Made by a program: the position numbers and the translations under genes
NCBI GenBank assembly: GCA_019749915.1
Contig: JAIEPE010000044.1
Location: 1-63,486, forward strand
Source of the DNA: Alphaproteobacteria bacterium
GTDB taxonomy: Bacteria; Pseudomonadota; Alphaproteobacteria; UBA9655
Direction of reading: 5' to 3'
DNA: 63,486 nucleotides
Shown here: piece by piece, positions 7,330 through 15,611 of the stretch
Layout of the letters: every line of letters starts with the position of its first letter
How positions within the stretch are numbered: the stretch's first letter is position 1
The notes under the pieces: model-generated
What the model saw: the letters and a program-made list of their open reading frames with translations, nothing else
Database searches by the model: none
What the model was told of the DNA's origin: nothing

Positions 7330-8217
7330 TTATTCATCATCAACCCCATAACCATCATAAAATTGCTCTCGTTCACAATCAGTTTCATAATCAGTAGAAG
7401 ATCCATTATCCGAATGGTGTTCGAAGGCAATCGGAGGTAAATCTGGGTGGGGATGACTCGAAGGAACTTGAGTGGAAGGGATTTGAGTCGAGGGATGTTG
7501 GCTTGCAGACGAAGAAAGCCCAGATACACTCGAAGAAGGAAGAAGATCAGCTGCGGGCGTTTTTAGATGGAAGAGCGTAAGAGAGCATCCCTCAGAACTG
7601 TGGCGCGTAGATGGAAAATCTTTTTCAATTATACCTAAATTATAACTATCATCATCAATTCCATATATATGCGAAAAGACCTTTCCAGGATAAACAATCT
7701 CGAGGGCAAAGACTTTCCTACGAAAATAACGAATTCTATCAAAATGAGTTACGGATTTTAAAGCAACAACTCTCCCATTTTTATATCCTCGAAGCTTAAT
7801 TGCTCCTTCACAACCTACAGAGAAGTCTTCTAACTCGGATTTCTGATAAGGTATGACATCAAAAAAATGACCTAATCCTAATTCTACAATAGCATTTTGG
7901 ACAACATCATCAAGGCTATCCCAAGCTGTGGCAATGACAACAGAAATTCCTTCTTTTTTAAAATAATCAAGAGCGCCTAAAATATTATCTTTTAATGTAT
8001 GCGGCGTGGCGTGTTGTGTTTCCCTTGTTACAACGCCATGACAATCAAGAATGATACCGATATCCTCAGCTTTTATTCCTGTTTCCCGAAGAATACGAAC
8101 GTGGGTTACGACGTCATCAATTGATTCAATAGGTATAGGGTCTGCATGGAGCGGCAAGAAGTTCATATTGAGGGTAAAAAGAAGGGTTACTGTAGCAAAT
8201 ACCTTTGATAAAAACAC
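7330..8217 (-). CDS. Secreted HAD-like protein with Ser/Pro-rich, acidic tail
   Basis: This 295-residue protein has a signal peptide (residues 1-25, ending LPLHA). Its central region has the order of HAD-phosphatase motifs: LDCHGVVT near residue 57 (motif I), VIATAW (motif II, a Thr in place) and YGIDDDSYN (acidic motif IV). It resembles the DUF2608-type secreted HAD proteins of intracellular bacteria. Motif I reads DxH instead of DxD, so the usual general acid-base aspartate is missing and phosphatase activity is doubtful. Residues about 230-275 are a Ser/Pro/Thr-rich low-complexity stretch and the C-terminus is acidic. A surface or host-directed role is inference only. Confidence 0.6.
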   Translation of the reverse strand: MFLSKVFATVTLLFTLNMNFLPLHADPIPIESIDDVVTHVRILRETGIKAEDIGIILDCHGVVTRETQHATPHTLKDNILGALDYFKKEGISVVIATAWDSLDDVVQNAIVELGLGHFFDVIPYQKSELEDFSVGCEGAIKLRGYKNGRVVALKSVTHFDRIRYFRRKVFALEIVYPGKVFSHIYGIDDDSYNLGIIEKDFPSTRHSSEGCSLTLFHLKTPAADLLPSSSVSGLSSSASQHPSTQIPSTQVPSSHPHPDLPPIAFEHHSDNGSSTDYETDCEREQFYDGYGVDDE

Positions 8218-8247
8218 AACAAATTCCTTTAAGTTTAAAATTTCTAA

Positions 8248-9645
8248 TCACTCCTCCAGCGTCTTAATGATCTCTTCACACATCTTTTTGGCATCGCCAA
8301 AGAGCATCAAGGTATGATCCTGATAGAAAAGATCATTATCCACGCCTGCATAGCCAGGAGCCATGGAGCGCTTCACAAACAACACGGTTTTGGCCTTATC
8401 CACATCCAAAATAGGCATCCCGTAAATAGGGCTTTTGGGATCAGTTTTTGCCGATGGGTTGGTCACATCATTGGCACCAATGACAAAGGCTACATCCGTC
8501 TGGGCAAAATCACGGTTAATATCTTCAAGCTCCACCACATCATCATAAGGAACGTTAGCCTCTGCAAGGAGGACATTCATATGCCCCGGCATACGGCCCG
8601 CCACGGGGTGGATAGCATATCTTACTTGAACGCCTTCACTTTTAAGGATATCCCCCATCTCACGCAAAGCATGCTGAGCTTGAGCCACAGCCATCCCATA
8701 GCCAGGCACGATAATGACAGACTTCGCATTTTTCATGATAAAGCCAGCGTCCTCAGAACTGCCCGCCTTATAGGGACGTTGTTCCTTGCCGCCACCTGCA
8801 GAAGCAGCCACTTGATCGCCGCCAAAGCCCCCCAAAATAATATTGAATATAGAGCGGTTCATTCCTTTGCACATAATATAGCTGAGGATAGCACCGGAGG
8901 CACCCACCAAGGCCCCTGTGATAATCAAAAGACTGTTACCCAAGGTAAATCCAATGCCAGCAGCAGCCCATCCGGAATAGGAGTTTAACATAGAAATCAC
9001 AACGGGCATGTCCGCTCCGCCAATAGGAAGAATTAAAAGGAAACCCAAAAGCAGGGAAACAAAAGTCACCGCCCAAAAAAGAGTATGGGATTCAGAGGCC
9101 GCAAAGAGACCAATCAACACCACAAGAGCAATGCCTAAGAGCGCATTGAGAGGATGTTGGCCTGTAAAAGTCAATGGATTACCAGAGACAAGGCCCTGAA
9201 GTTTAGCAAAAGCTACGACAGATCCTGTGAAGGTAATGGCACCAATAGAAACGCCGAGGCCCATTTCCACAAGAGAACCCACCGCAATGGAGCCGATATT
9301 CCCAATGTTAAAGGCATAGGGTTCAAGAAGGGCTGCAGCCGCTACGCACACAGCAGCAAGGCCCACAAGACTATGGAAGGCAGCGACCAACTGAGGCAAT
9401 GCAGTCATTTGAATTTTCTTGGCAATTACGGTTCCTATCACGCCGCCCACGATAAGGCCGGAGAGGATCCAGCCATAACTGGAGACGATGGGAGATGCGA
9501 GGGTTGTCCCAACGGCAAGGAGCATTCCTACAATTCCAAAGGTCAGACCTCGCTGTGATGTCTTGGCCGAGGAAAGACCTTGGAGCGCTAGGATAAAACA
9601 AACAGAGGAGATAAGGTAGGATAAGGCTGATAAATTTGCACTCAC
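8248..9645 (-). CDS. pntB: NAD(P) transhydrogenase subunit beta
   Basis: PntB carries most of the proton channel and the NADP(H)-binding domain of the membrane transhydrogenase, which uses proton motive force to make NADPH from NADH. The 465-residue protein has eight or nine membrane segments in the first 280 residues. The soluble domain III follows, with the GYGMAVAQAQ nucleotide-binding loop, AIHPVAGRMPGHMNVLLAEA and VIGANDVTNPSA. I chose the GTG at 9645 because it gives the family N-terminus MSANLSALSYL. It is the last gene of a three-gene operon and follows the small membrane subunit by about ten bases. Confidence 0.95.
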   Translation of the reverse strand: MSANLSALSYLISSVCFILALQGLSSAKTSQRGLTFGIVGMLLAVGTTLASPIVSSYGWILSGLIVGGVIGTVIAKKIQMTALPQLVAAFHSLVGLAAVCVAAAALLEPYAFNIGNIGSIAVGSLVEMGLGVSIGAITFTGSVVAFAKLQGLVSGNPLTFTGQHPLNALLGIALVVLIGLFAASESHTLFWAVTFVSLLLGFLLILPIGGADMPVVISMLNSYSGWAAAGIGFTLGNSLLIITGALVGASGAILSYIMCKGMNRSIFNIILGGFGGDQVAASAGGGKEQRPYKAGSSEDAGFIMKNAKSVIIVPGYGMAVAQAQHALREMGDILKSEGVQVRYAIHPVAGRMPGHMNVLLAEANVPYDDVVELEDINRDFAQTDVAFVIGANDVTNPSAKTDPKSPIYGMPILDVDKAKTVLFVKRSMAPGYAGVDNDLFYQDHTLMLFGDAKKMCEEIIKTLEE

Positions 9646-9655
9646 GATCACATTC

Positions 9656-9946
9656 CTATTTCTTTTTATTAAACATTTCAAGCATACGGCGGGTCACAAC
9701 AAAACCGCCAAAGATATTAATGGAAGCCATGACAACAGCCCCAAAGGCAAAAACTTGAGTCAGAGTATCTTGAGCCGATCCTGCTGCAAGCACAGCTCCT
9801 ACAATAATCACGCTCGAGATGGCGTTGGTTACGGACATCAAGGGAGAGTGAAGCGCAGGAGTTACTTTCCAAACTACATAATACCCCACAAATACCGCTA
9901 AAACAAAAACGGTCAGACCTAAAAGAAAGGGGGAAATCATTTCCAT
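9656..9946 (-). CDS. pntAB: NAD(P) transhydrogenase subunit alpha, membrane part
   Basis: This 96-residue subunit supplies the small membrane domain (three or four helices) that pairs with PntB to form the proton path. It has the family sequence [20 protein letters not shown] and a C-terminal [14 protein letters not shown]. In enterobacteria this part is fused to the soluble alpha domain; a separate gene, as here, is the common alphaproteobacterial arrangement. The ATG overlaps the stop of the upstream gene by one base. Confidence 0.94.
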   Translation of the reverse strand: MEMISPFLLGLTVFVLAVFVGYYVVWKVTPALHSPLMSVTNAISSVIIVGAVLAAGSAQDTLTQVFAFGAVVMASINIFGGFVVTRRMLEMFNKKK

Positions 9947-11091
9947 TATTCAGCTCCTTTTTTCTCATTTCGCGTTTTGCCCTCATGGGTTAACGCAATG
10001 GCTTGGATGATCTCATCATCCCAATTAATTTTTAATGTTTTTGAATCCTTATCCATGCAAAGGGTTAAAAGATTCAAGAGATTGCGGGCATAAACGGCGC
10101 TGGCATCGGTTGGAATGCGTCCTGGCATATTCGCATACCCTAGAATTTTTACGCCATCCTTTTCAACCACTTCCCCAATGACGCTGCCTTCACAGTTTCC
10201 ACCAGATTCAACGGCTAAATCCACAATAACGGATCCGGGCTTCATTCCCTTCACCATATCAACTGTAATAAGGCGCGGCGCTGGCTTTCCCGGAATCAAG
10301 GCCGTTGTAATGACCACATCTGACTTTCCAATCACTTCCTTGATTTTTGCCGCTTGGCGAGCTTTGTAGTCCTTGCTCATTTCTTTGGCATAGCCGCCAG
10401 CTGCATCACCTGATTCTTCCGACTCCACTTCAACAAAAGTGCCGCCAAGGCTTTCTACTTGTTCTTTTGCAGCAGCGCGCACATCAAAGACGCTCACAAT
10501 GGCTCCAAGACGCTTGGCCGTGGCGATCGCTTGAAGACCAGCAACGCCTGCTCCTAAAATCAAAACTCGCGCTGGAGCAATGGTACCCGCGGCTGTCATC
10601 ATCATAGGAAAAGCCCGATGGAGGGCATTGGCTGCTTCAATTACCGCTCGATATCCCGCAAGGTTACTTTGGGAAGACAAGACATCAATGGCTTGAGCAC
10701 GAGTAATGCGCGGCGCAAGCTCAAGAGAAAAGGCCGTGATTTTGCGTTTGTTGTATTCTTCAATCAGCTCTGCCTTGGCATAGGGTTGAAGCATGCCAAT
10801 AAGCAGCACGCCCTCAGGCAAAAGTTTGACCTCATCCTCACCCCCATCTTTTTTGGTCATAGGCGGTAAAACTTTGAGAACGATTTTCGCCTTATCCAGG
10901 GTTTTTTCAGGGCTCGCAGCAACCTTGGCTCCTGCGGCTTCATAGTGACTATCAGGATACTGGGAACTGTCTCCTGCTCCCTTTTCAACGGTCACAGAAA
11001 AGCCAAGAGCGATCAGCTTTTTTACCGTCTCAGGCGTGGCCGCAACACGGGTTTCATAAGGTCTTTTTTCTTTTAAAACAGCAATCTGCAT
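9946..11091 (-). CDS. pntA: NAD(P) transhydrogenase subunit alpha, soluble NAD-binding part
   Basis: Domain I of the transhydrogenase binds NAD(H) and is related to alanine dehydrogenase. The 381-residue protein begins [20 protein letters not shown]. It has the Rossmann glycine motif [18 protein letters not shown] near residue 175 and the catalytic-loop region [15 protein letters not shown], and ends with the short tail usual for the split subunit. It is the first gene of pntA-pntAB-pntB. The gap of about 240 bp upstream holds the likely promoter and the left arm of the GIY-YIG element. Annotators may also use pntAA for this part. Confidence 0.94.
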   Translation of the reverse strand: MQIAVLKEKRPYETRVAATPETVKKLIALGFSVTVEKGAGDSSQYPDSHYEAAGAKVAASPEKTLDKAKIVLKVLPPMTKKDGGEDEVKLLPEGVLLIGMLQPYAKAELIEEYNKRKITAFSLELAPRITRAQAIDVLSSQSNLAGYRAVIEAANALHRAFPMMMTAAGTIAPARVLILGAGVAGLQAIATAKRLGAIVSVFDVRAAAKEQVESLGGTFVEVESEESGDAAGGYAKEMSKDYKARQAAKIKEVIGKSDVVITTALIPGKPAPRLITVDMVKGMKPGSVIVDLAVESGGNCEGSVIGEVVEKDGVKILGYANMPGRIPTDASAVYARNLLNLLTLCMDKDSKTLKINWDDEIIQAIALTHEGKTRNEKKGAE

Positions 11092-11272
11092 ACCAGTCTC
11101 ATTTCATGAATTCATCTTGCCCTGACCCTAGCACAGAGATTTAAATTTGTGGAGAGGGTTGAGTATCATTTTTCAACTTTCTTCTTGATTGGCTCGAAAA
11201 CTCCCCTTATTGTTTTATAAAAACTTAATCAATAATAATAAGAAATGAAAAAAACAACTTATCATATATACT

Positions 11273-11313
11273 CGTCATTGCGAGCCTTGCGAAAGCAAGG
11301 CGCGGCAATCCAT
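11273..11313 (+). repeat. Left family A arm of the GIY-YIG element
   Basis: CGTCATTGCGAG, a side hairpin CCTTGC-GAAA-GCAAGG, then CGCGGCAATCCAT. This is the arm design of the left half of the elements in slt and nuoM. It ends about 20 bp before the GIY-YIG start codon and matches the right arm at 11621-11659 in inverted orientation. Confidence 0.85.
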
Positions 11314-11333
11314 GAGGTGATAAATATAACGCC

Positions 11334-11621
11334 ATGAAAATACCAATGGTTTACATTATGGCAAACACAAAGAATGGGACACTTTATACAGGAGTGACAT
11401 CAAATCTCATCAAGAGAGTTTATGAACACAAAGCAGGGATCATGAAAGGATTTACTCATAAATATAGTTGTAAAAATCTTGTCTTTTATGAACTACACGA
11501 CACAATGGAAACGGCAATTATACGCGAAAAACAAATTAAAGCAGGATCACGAAAAAAGAAAATTGAGCTTATTAAGACCATGAATCCTGATTGGAAGGAT
11601 TTATATACAAGTCTTATTTAG
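11334..11621 (+). CDS. Small GIY-YIG nuclease-fold protein framed by palindromic arms
   Basis: A 95-residue single-domain GIY-YIG protein (the YhbQ-like, short uncharacterised class). VYIMANTKNGTLYTG holds the paired-Tyr motif with YTG for YIG. The conserved Arg is in SNLIKRVYEHK, the metal-binding Glu in AIIREKQIK, and the class ending NPDWKDLY is present, so the active site appears intact. No proven cellular role is known to me for this class; a nicking or cleaving activity is expected from the fold. It stands alone between pntA and lpxB, bounded by the palindromic arms also found in gene-less elements in slt and nuoM. The stop codon abuts the right arm. GAGGTGA lies 14 bases before the ATG, farther than ideal. 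Confidence 0.9.
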   Translation: MKIPMVYIMANTKNGTLYTGVTSNLIKRVYEHKAGIMKGFTHKYSCKNLVFYELHDTMETAIIREKQIKAGSRKKKIELIKTMNPDWKDLYTSLI

Positions 11622-11659
11622 GTGGATTGCCGCGGCCCATAAAGGGCCTCGCAATGACG
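11621..11659 (+). repeat. Right family A arm of the GIY-YIG element
   Basis: TGGATTGCCGCG, a side hairpin GCCC-ATAAA-GGGC, then CTCGCAATGACG: the inverted counterpart of the left arm. The GIY-YIG stop codon lies at the first base of this arm. Together the two arms and the gene make a 387-bp unit. Confidence 0.85.
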
Positions 11660-12219
11660 TCCTCCCCAATCGTCATGGCGAGGAGCTTCGCTCCGTGGCC
11701 ATCCACCTTCACTGTTTCCATAGACTTGAATGGTGAAATGAATTGCCGCGCCCACCTTCGCCGAGGCTTCATTGCCCTGGCATCAATCAACACTGCCTAA
11801 ATACTCCCAAGCTTTATGTCTATCATTGGAGAGCCCTTCATCTTGTCCGTCTGGGGCAAGGACTCGAGCTTCCCCCCCTCAAGGATTTTCTGTCCTTGAA
11901 TGAGGTAGTTGATGCTCTGAATGGGGGTGAACATATGGTCAATTGCATGAAAAATTGTTATACATCCTCTACAAGAACGAGGATTGTATTCACTAATACA
12001 GAAACTCGTGATTTCTGGGAATTTTTTAATAGAAGTAATGTTAATGGACGTTCAAGGACCGATTTTTAAAGAAGAAATATATATTAAGCTGAAAAATGGT
12101 CAAAGCTCAATCTTGTAAAGGCGCCGTCCATTTTTCAGCTATTTTCTGGAAAGCACAATAAACCAATTTAAAAAGCACAGTTTCACTTGTAAAAGTGCCT
12201 TTTGTTTTAGTAAATTTCC
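11660..12219. other. Decayed, gene-free stretch with remnants of palindromes
   Basis: About 560 bases without a credible gene. It holds one more arm of family A (11671-11705: CGTCATGGCGAG, hairpin, CGTGGCCATCCA) and what may be its degraded partner near 11738-11785 (ATTGCCGCG ... TTCATTGC). An open frame of about 108 codons at 11743-12069 resembles no family I know and has no ribosome-binding site. Near the lpxB end lies a perfect 12-bp inverted repeat (GCTGAAAAATGG at 12088, CCATTTTTCAGC at 12128). Confidence 0.5.
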
Positions 12220-13428
12220 TCACTTGGAGGCTAGCTCACTAATTTTTATCTCAGAGATGGGAGCTTTCAAAAGATCGACAGCCTGGGCCATGGCTTTTAT
12301 TTCTCCCTCGCGGGCTTTTTCGTCCTTAAACAATTGGAGGAGGCCTCGCGCGATTTTATCTGCCTGGCAGTTTTCCTGGATGTATTCCGGGATCCAACCC
12401 ACTTTGACGTCCCGCGACTTGATCGCGGGATCCATATTACTTTCTCTGGACCCCGCGGTCATGCCGCGGGGCGTCAATAAGTCAGAAGTTAAGACCCCTT
12501 TCTCAAACCCAAGGAGAATATTCACCATACAAACATAAGGAATTTTAATGAGAATGTGGGCGATTTTCCCACTTAACACTCCAAGGGAATAGGCAACCAC
12601 AAAGGGAAGACGAGCCGCCGCCAATTGAAGCGCAACAGTCCCTGAAGCCGCAAGGCCAACGTAAGCCCGCTCAAAAGCCTCATTTCGCTTATCTTCGCCC
12701 TCAACAACACTAACCTCCACAGGCCATGTTTTAACTTGCTTTTCAATGGACTCCTTAAGGGCAGGAAGGGTGGGAATGATAACCTTAAGGCCAGGAATTT
12801 CCTTCTTCACAAGAGAGATCGTTTCCCCAAAAATAGGTAGAAGCATTTTAAGTTCTGAGCGCCGGCTTCCTGGAAGCACACATAAAAGGTTAGGATCCCT
12901 CTTGGGGGTCTTAAAGGTCATCCTTGCAATAGGATGGCCCACAAAAGTTGATTTAAGTCCATACTTTTCAAAAAGTGGAGGTTCAAAGGGATAAAGACAT
13001 AAAAGATGGTCTAAAAACTGTGCGATTTTACGCGCTCTTCCTGGACGCCAAGCCCACACCGTGGGGGCCACGTAATGAACTAACTTTGGTCTTGAAGGAA
13101 GTTTATGAAGACGCTTCATCACACGAAAAGAAAAGTCAGGGGAATCAATGGTGATCACCATATCAGGTTTAACCTCCTGAATGGTTTTGACGGTATAGCG
13201 CAAACGCCTAAGAAGGTTAGGAAGATCACGGAGAATACTAAAAATTCCCATTAAGGACAGCTCCTCCATAGGGAAAAGGCTTTCTAATCCCTCCGCTTTC
13301 ATAGCATCTCCACCGATTCCCATAAAACGGACACCCTGGTTTCTCTTCAGGGAAATTATCAGATCCGCCCCTAGCCTATCACCAGAAGGTTCTCCCGCAA
13401 TTAGAAAAATTAGCGTTCCGGATGACAT
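12220..13428 (-). CDS. lpxB: Lipid-A-disaccharide synthase carrying an in-frame palindromic insert
   Basis: LpxB joins UDP-diacylglucosamine and lipid X to form the lipid A disaccharide at the inner face of the inner membrane. The 402-residue protein has the N-terminal IAGEPSGDRLGADLI, VAPTVWAWRPGRARK, LPGSRRSE and the acceptor-site region AASGTVALQLA. Between MVNILLG and WIPEYIQENC it carries about 30 extra residues, most encoded by a family B palindrome (12404-12477). The family normally continues there directly from NxLLG into the PExxQ helix. The frame stays open. The start overlaps the lpxI end by 19 bases. It is the last gene of the lipid A block. Confidence 0.93.
   Translation of the reverse strand: MSSGTLIFLIAGEPSGDRLGADLIISLKRNQGVRFMGIGGDAMKAEGLESLFPMEELSLMGIFSILRDLPNLLRRLRYTVKTIQEVKPDMVITIDSPDFSFRVMKRLHKLPSRPKLVHYVAPTVWAWRPGRARKIAQFLDHLLCLYPFEPPLFEKYGLKSTFVGHPIARMTFKTPKRDPNLLCVLPGSRRSELKMLLPIFGETISLVKKEIPGLKVIIPTLPALKESIEKQVKTWPVEVSVVEGEDKRNEAFERAYVGLAASGTVALQLAAARLPFVVAYSLGVLSGKIAHILIKIPYVCMVNILLGFEKGVLTSDLLTPRGMTAGSRESNMDPAIKSRDVKVGWIPEYIQENCQADKIARGLLQLFKDEKAREGEIKAMAQAVDLLKAPISEIKISELASK
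12404..12477. repeat. Family B double hairpin inside lpxB
   Basis: A 74-bp unit bounded by TTGACGTCCCGCG on the left and CGCGGGGCGTCAA on the right. It is made of two hairpins (CCCGCG-ACTTGAT-CGCGGG and CCCCGCGG-TCATG-CCGCGGGG) with a short spacer. On the minus strand it is translated in frame as part of LpxB (segment TPRGMTAGS to KSRDVK). Other copies are at 7228, 23646 and 34469. Confidence 0.8.
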
Positions 13429-14261
13429 TGGGCACTCGCAAGAGCCACGATAAAAATCCCCTTGTCTTGCGCCAGCTTTATCATCTCTTCACGATTTAAC
13501 ATCAGCGTTCTCCCTGCCTCAATGGCAATGCCCCGCAACCCCGACTTTAAAGCGTTTTGAACTGTTTTTAATCCTATTGTTGGAAGATCCACCCTATTTT
13601 CTTGCTGGCGTTTCGCAACTTTCACTAAGACACCTCCCTTAGCCGAACGTTTTAACGGTGCCACACGCTCAATCAGACCATCGGTCCCTTCAATAGCTTC
13701 AATACCCAAGACAAGGCCTTCCTGAACCACAACGGCTTGCCCCACATCTGCCGGGCTTAAAGCAGACAAAACTTCAATACCCCGACCTATATCTTGCCAC
13801 GCCTGGTCATCGAGTTTTTCTGAAGTTAATAGACCTTCGGGTGCTAAAAGTTCCGTCAAGATATCCGTTGGCCCTACAACATGGTAGCCTTGAGCTTCAA
13901 CCATTTCGATAAGAAATTTTAAAAGATTATCATCACCAAGCGCTTTTTTTCCAAGCTTACCAAGCCATTTTATCCCTTCCCAATCGGGGCGAATTTCACT
14001 TAAAGCAGGACGGCTCATTGATCCCGCCGCAACAATTTCTTTGATATGATGGTCTTTAAAGCATTTTAAGGCTTTTCCCACCTCTCCAAAATTTAACCAA
14101 ACATGGGGTAAATCTTGAACAAATTCTTCGTCGGTCTGACCTTTAAAAGCAAGGACAATGTAAGGTCTTTTCTGACTTTTGAAAACTTCAACCAGAACGT
14201 GAGGAAGCTCTCCCCTTCCGGCTAAGAGCGCAATAGGAAGCTGACTAGCCGTTATCTGCAC
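13410..14261 (-). CDS. lpxI: UDP-2,3-diacylglucosamine pyrophosphatase LpxI
   Basis: LpxI hydrolyses UDP-2,3-diacylglucosamine to lipid X; it replaces LpxH in alphaproteobacteria. The 283-residue protein starts with the Rossmann-like LPIALLAGRGELPHVLVE. The DUF1009-type core includes AAGSMSRP, VVGPTDIL, GLVLGIEAIEGTDGLI and GLKTV, ending near the conserved EAGRTLML. I set the start at a GTG (14261) because a strong AAGGAG lies seven bases upstream at 14269-14274. Longer starts reach into lpxA. The gene lies between lpxA and lpxB, as expected for this pathway. Confidence 0.9.
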   Translation of the reverse strand: MQITASQLPIALLAGRGELPHVLVEVFKSQKRPYIVLAFKGQTDEEFVQDLPHVWLNFGEVGKALKCFKDHHIKEIVAAGSMSRPALSEIRPDWEGIKWLGKLGKKALGDDNLLKFLIEMVEAQGYHVVGPTDILTELLAPEGLLTSEKLDDQAWQDIGRGIEVLSALSPADVGQAVVVQEGLVLGIEAIEGTDGLIERVAPLKRSAKGGVLVKVAKRQQENRVDLPTIGLKTVQNALKSGLRGIAIEAGRTLMLNREEMIKLAQDKGIFIVALASAQCHPER

Positions 14262-15093
14262 GCGCAGGCTCCTTGGCCTCAATTGCTTCCGACTCCCATT
14301 CTTCATCGGGCAGGCTCAAACGCCGTTCAGGGTCTTCAGAAATAAAAGTAAGAAGTTCTTTTACGGTTTGAGCTTCCCCAAGAGTTTCACGAATCTGGGC
14401 AATTTTACTTTCAAGTGTTCCTGGGTATCTACGGGACAAAAGCTTAAAAGCATGACGTAGAGCATGAATTTCCGCACGCTCAAAACCACGCCGTTTCATT
14501 CCGATAAGGTTCAATCCCTCAAGGGCTGAACGCTTGGCCATAATCATGCCAAAAGGAATCACGTCTTCATTCACACCTGCGGTGCCAGAAATCATGGCAT
14601 AAGCTCCAATACGCACAAATTGATGAATCGCCGCCAACCCCCCAATATTCACAAAATCTCCAACAGTTACCTCGCCACCAAGGGTAGCATTATTGGCCAT
14701 AATAACATTGTTTCCTAGAATACAATCATGACCAATATGAGACCCAATCATAATATAACAATTGTTACCAACGATTGTTTTCATACGGCCATTAGCCGTT
14801 CCCCGGTGGATGGTGACATGTTCGCGAAGAATACACTTTTCCCCAATTTCAAGGGTAGAGTCTTCTCCCTTATAATGAATACTTTGAGGCGCAAGTCCTA
14901 AGGTTACAAAGGGGAAAACTTCCGTACCCGCACCAATAGTCGTATGACCTTCAACAACAACGTGAGAGTGAAGTTTAACGTTCTCTTTTAGCACCACATC
15001 AGGACCAATAAGGCAATAAGGGCCTATAGAAACGCCGTCTGAAAGCTTAGCCTTCTTATCAACGATGGCCGTCGGGTGAATTTGATTATACAT
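14245..15093 (-). CDS. lpxA: UDP-N-acetylglucosamine acyltransferase LpxA
   Basis: LpxA transfers a 3-hydroxyacyl chain from ACP to UDP-GlcNAc, the first step of lipid A synthesis. The 282-residue protein is a left-handed beta-helix of hexapeptide repeats over about the first 180 residues. The catalytic histidine lies in REHVTIHRGTANG. A helical C-terminal domain follows (GLNLIGMKRRGFERAEI and beyond). The length is slightly above the usual 255-270, from an acidic C-terminal tail. It follows fabZ closely and its end overlaps the lpxI start. Confidence 0.95.
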   Translation of the reverse strand: MYNQIHPTAIVDKKAKLSDGVSIGPYCLIGPDVVLKENVKLHSHVVVEGHTTIGAGTEVFPFVTLGLAPQSIHYKGEDSTLEIGEKCILREHVTIHRGTANGRMKTIVGNNCYIMIGSHIGHDCILGNNVIMANNATLGGEVTVGDFVNIGGLAAIHQFVRIGAYAMISGTAGVNEDVIPFGMIMAKRSALEGLNLIGMKRRGFERAEIHALRHAFKLLSRRYPGTLESKIAQIRETLGEAQTVKELLTFISEDPERRLSLPDEEWESEAIEAKEPARADNG

Positions 15094-15113
15094 GAAAAAA
15101 CCTTTATAAAAAA

Positions 15114-15599
15114 TTAATTATCAGCGATCATTGCTGTTTTAAGAGCCTCAGCAACAACCTCGCCATTAACCTTTGCAATGCCTTTAAAACGCCAGACATT
15201 ACCACGTCGATGGGTTCGGAAAACTTCCAAATGAAGCACATCACCCGGAAAGACCATTTTGCGAAAACGCGCTTCATCAATTCCCAAAAAATAAACAAGC
15301 TTATCTTCGTCATAAAGATTTAATGAGTGCATAGCAAGGGTCGCTGCCGTTTGAGCAAGAGCTTCAATAATCATGACCCCAGGCATCACAGCTTTCTTAG
15401 GAAAATGCCCCTTAAAATACCAATCATCTGCGGATGTTTTTTTAATGCCTACGGCACTTTCTCCAGGAATAACTTCTGTTAAGCGATCCACCATAAGCAT
15501 CGGTGGCCGATGAGGCAAAATACGCATAATTTGTTCCAAATTGATTTCAGGAAGTTCTTTACTTTCCACGGGGTCTACGTGTGCTTCTTGTGTCGTCAT
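15114..15599 (-). CDS. fabZ: 3-hydroxyacyl-ACP dehydratase FabZ
   Basis: FabZ dehydrates 3-hydroxyacyl-ACP in fatty acid elongation and competes with LpxA and LpxD for substrate, which fits its place in this block. The 161-residue hot-dog-fold protein has PHRPPMLMVDR, the catalytic His in WYFKGHFP and the catalytic Glu in PGVMIIEALAQ. About 20 residues precede the usual N-terminus. It lies between lpxD and lpxA with 12- and 20-base gaps. Confidence 0.95.
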   Translation of the reverse strand: MTTQEAHVDPVESKELPEINLEQIMRILPHRPPMLMVDRLTEVIPGESAVGIKKTSADDWYFKGHFPKKAVMPGVMIIEALAQTAATLAMHSLNLYDEDKLVYFLGIDEARFRKMVFPGDVLHLEVFRTHRRGNVWRFKGIAKVNGEVVAEALKTAMIADN

Positions 15600-15611
15600 A
15601 TTCTCTAACCT

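Noticed and set aside
7224-7529. Minus-strand open frame of about 100 codons overlapping the HAD-like gene
   Set aside because: It lies over the Ser-rich repeat of the real gene and a palindrome, in another frame; its composition is frame-shifted low complexity.
9717-9986. Open frame overlapping pntAB
   Set aside because: It is a shadow in another frame of a clearly recognised transhydrogenase subunit.
11743-12069. Open frame of about 108 codons as a gene
   Set aside because: No ribosome-binding site, no recognisable domain, and it starts in degraded palindrome DNA. A loose likeness of one segment to a dehydrogenase C-terminus is too weak to report.
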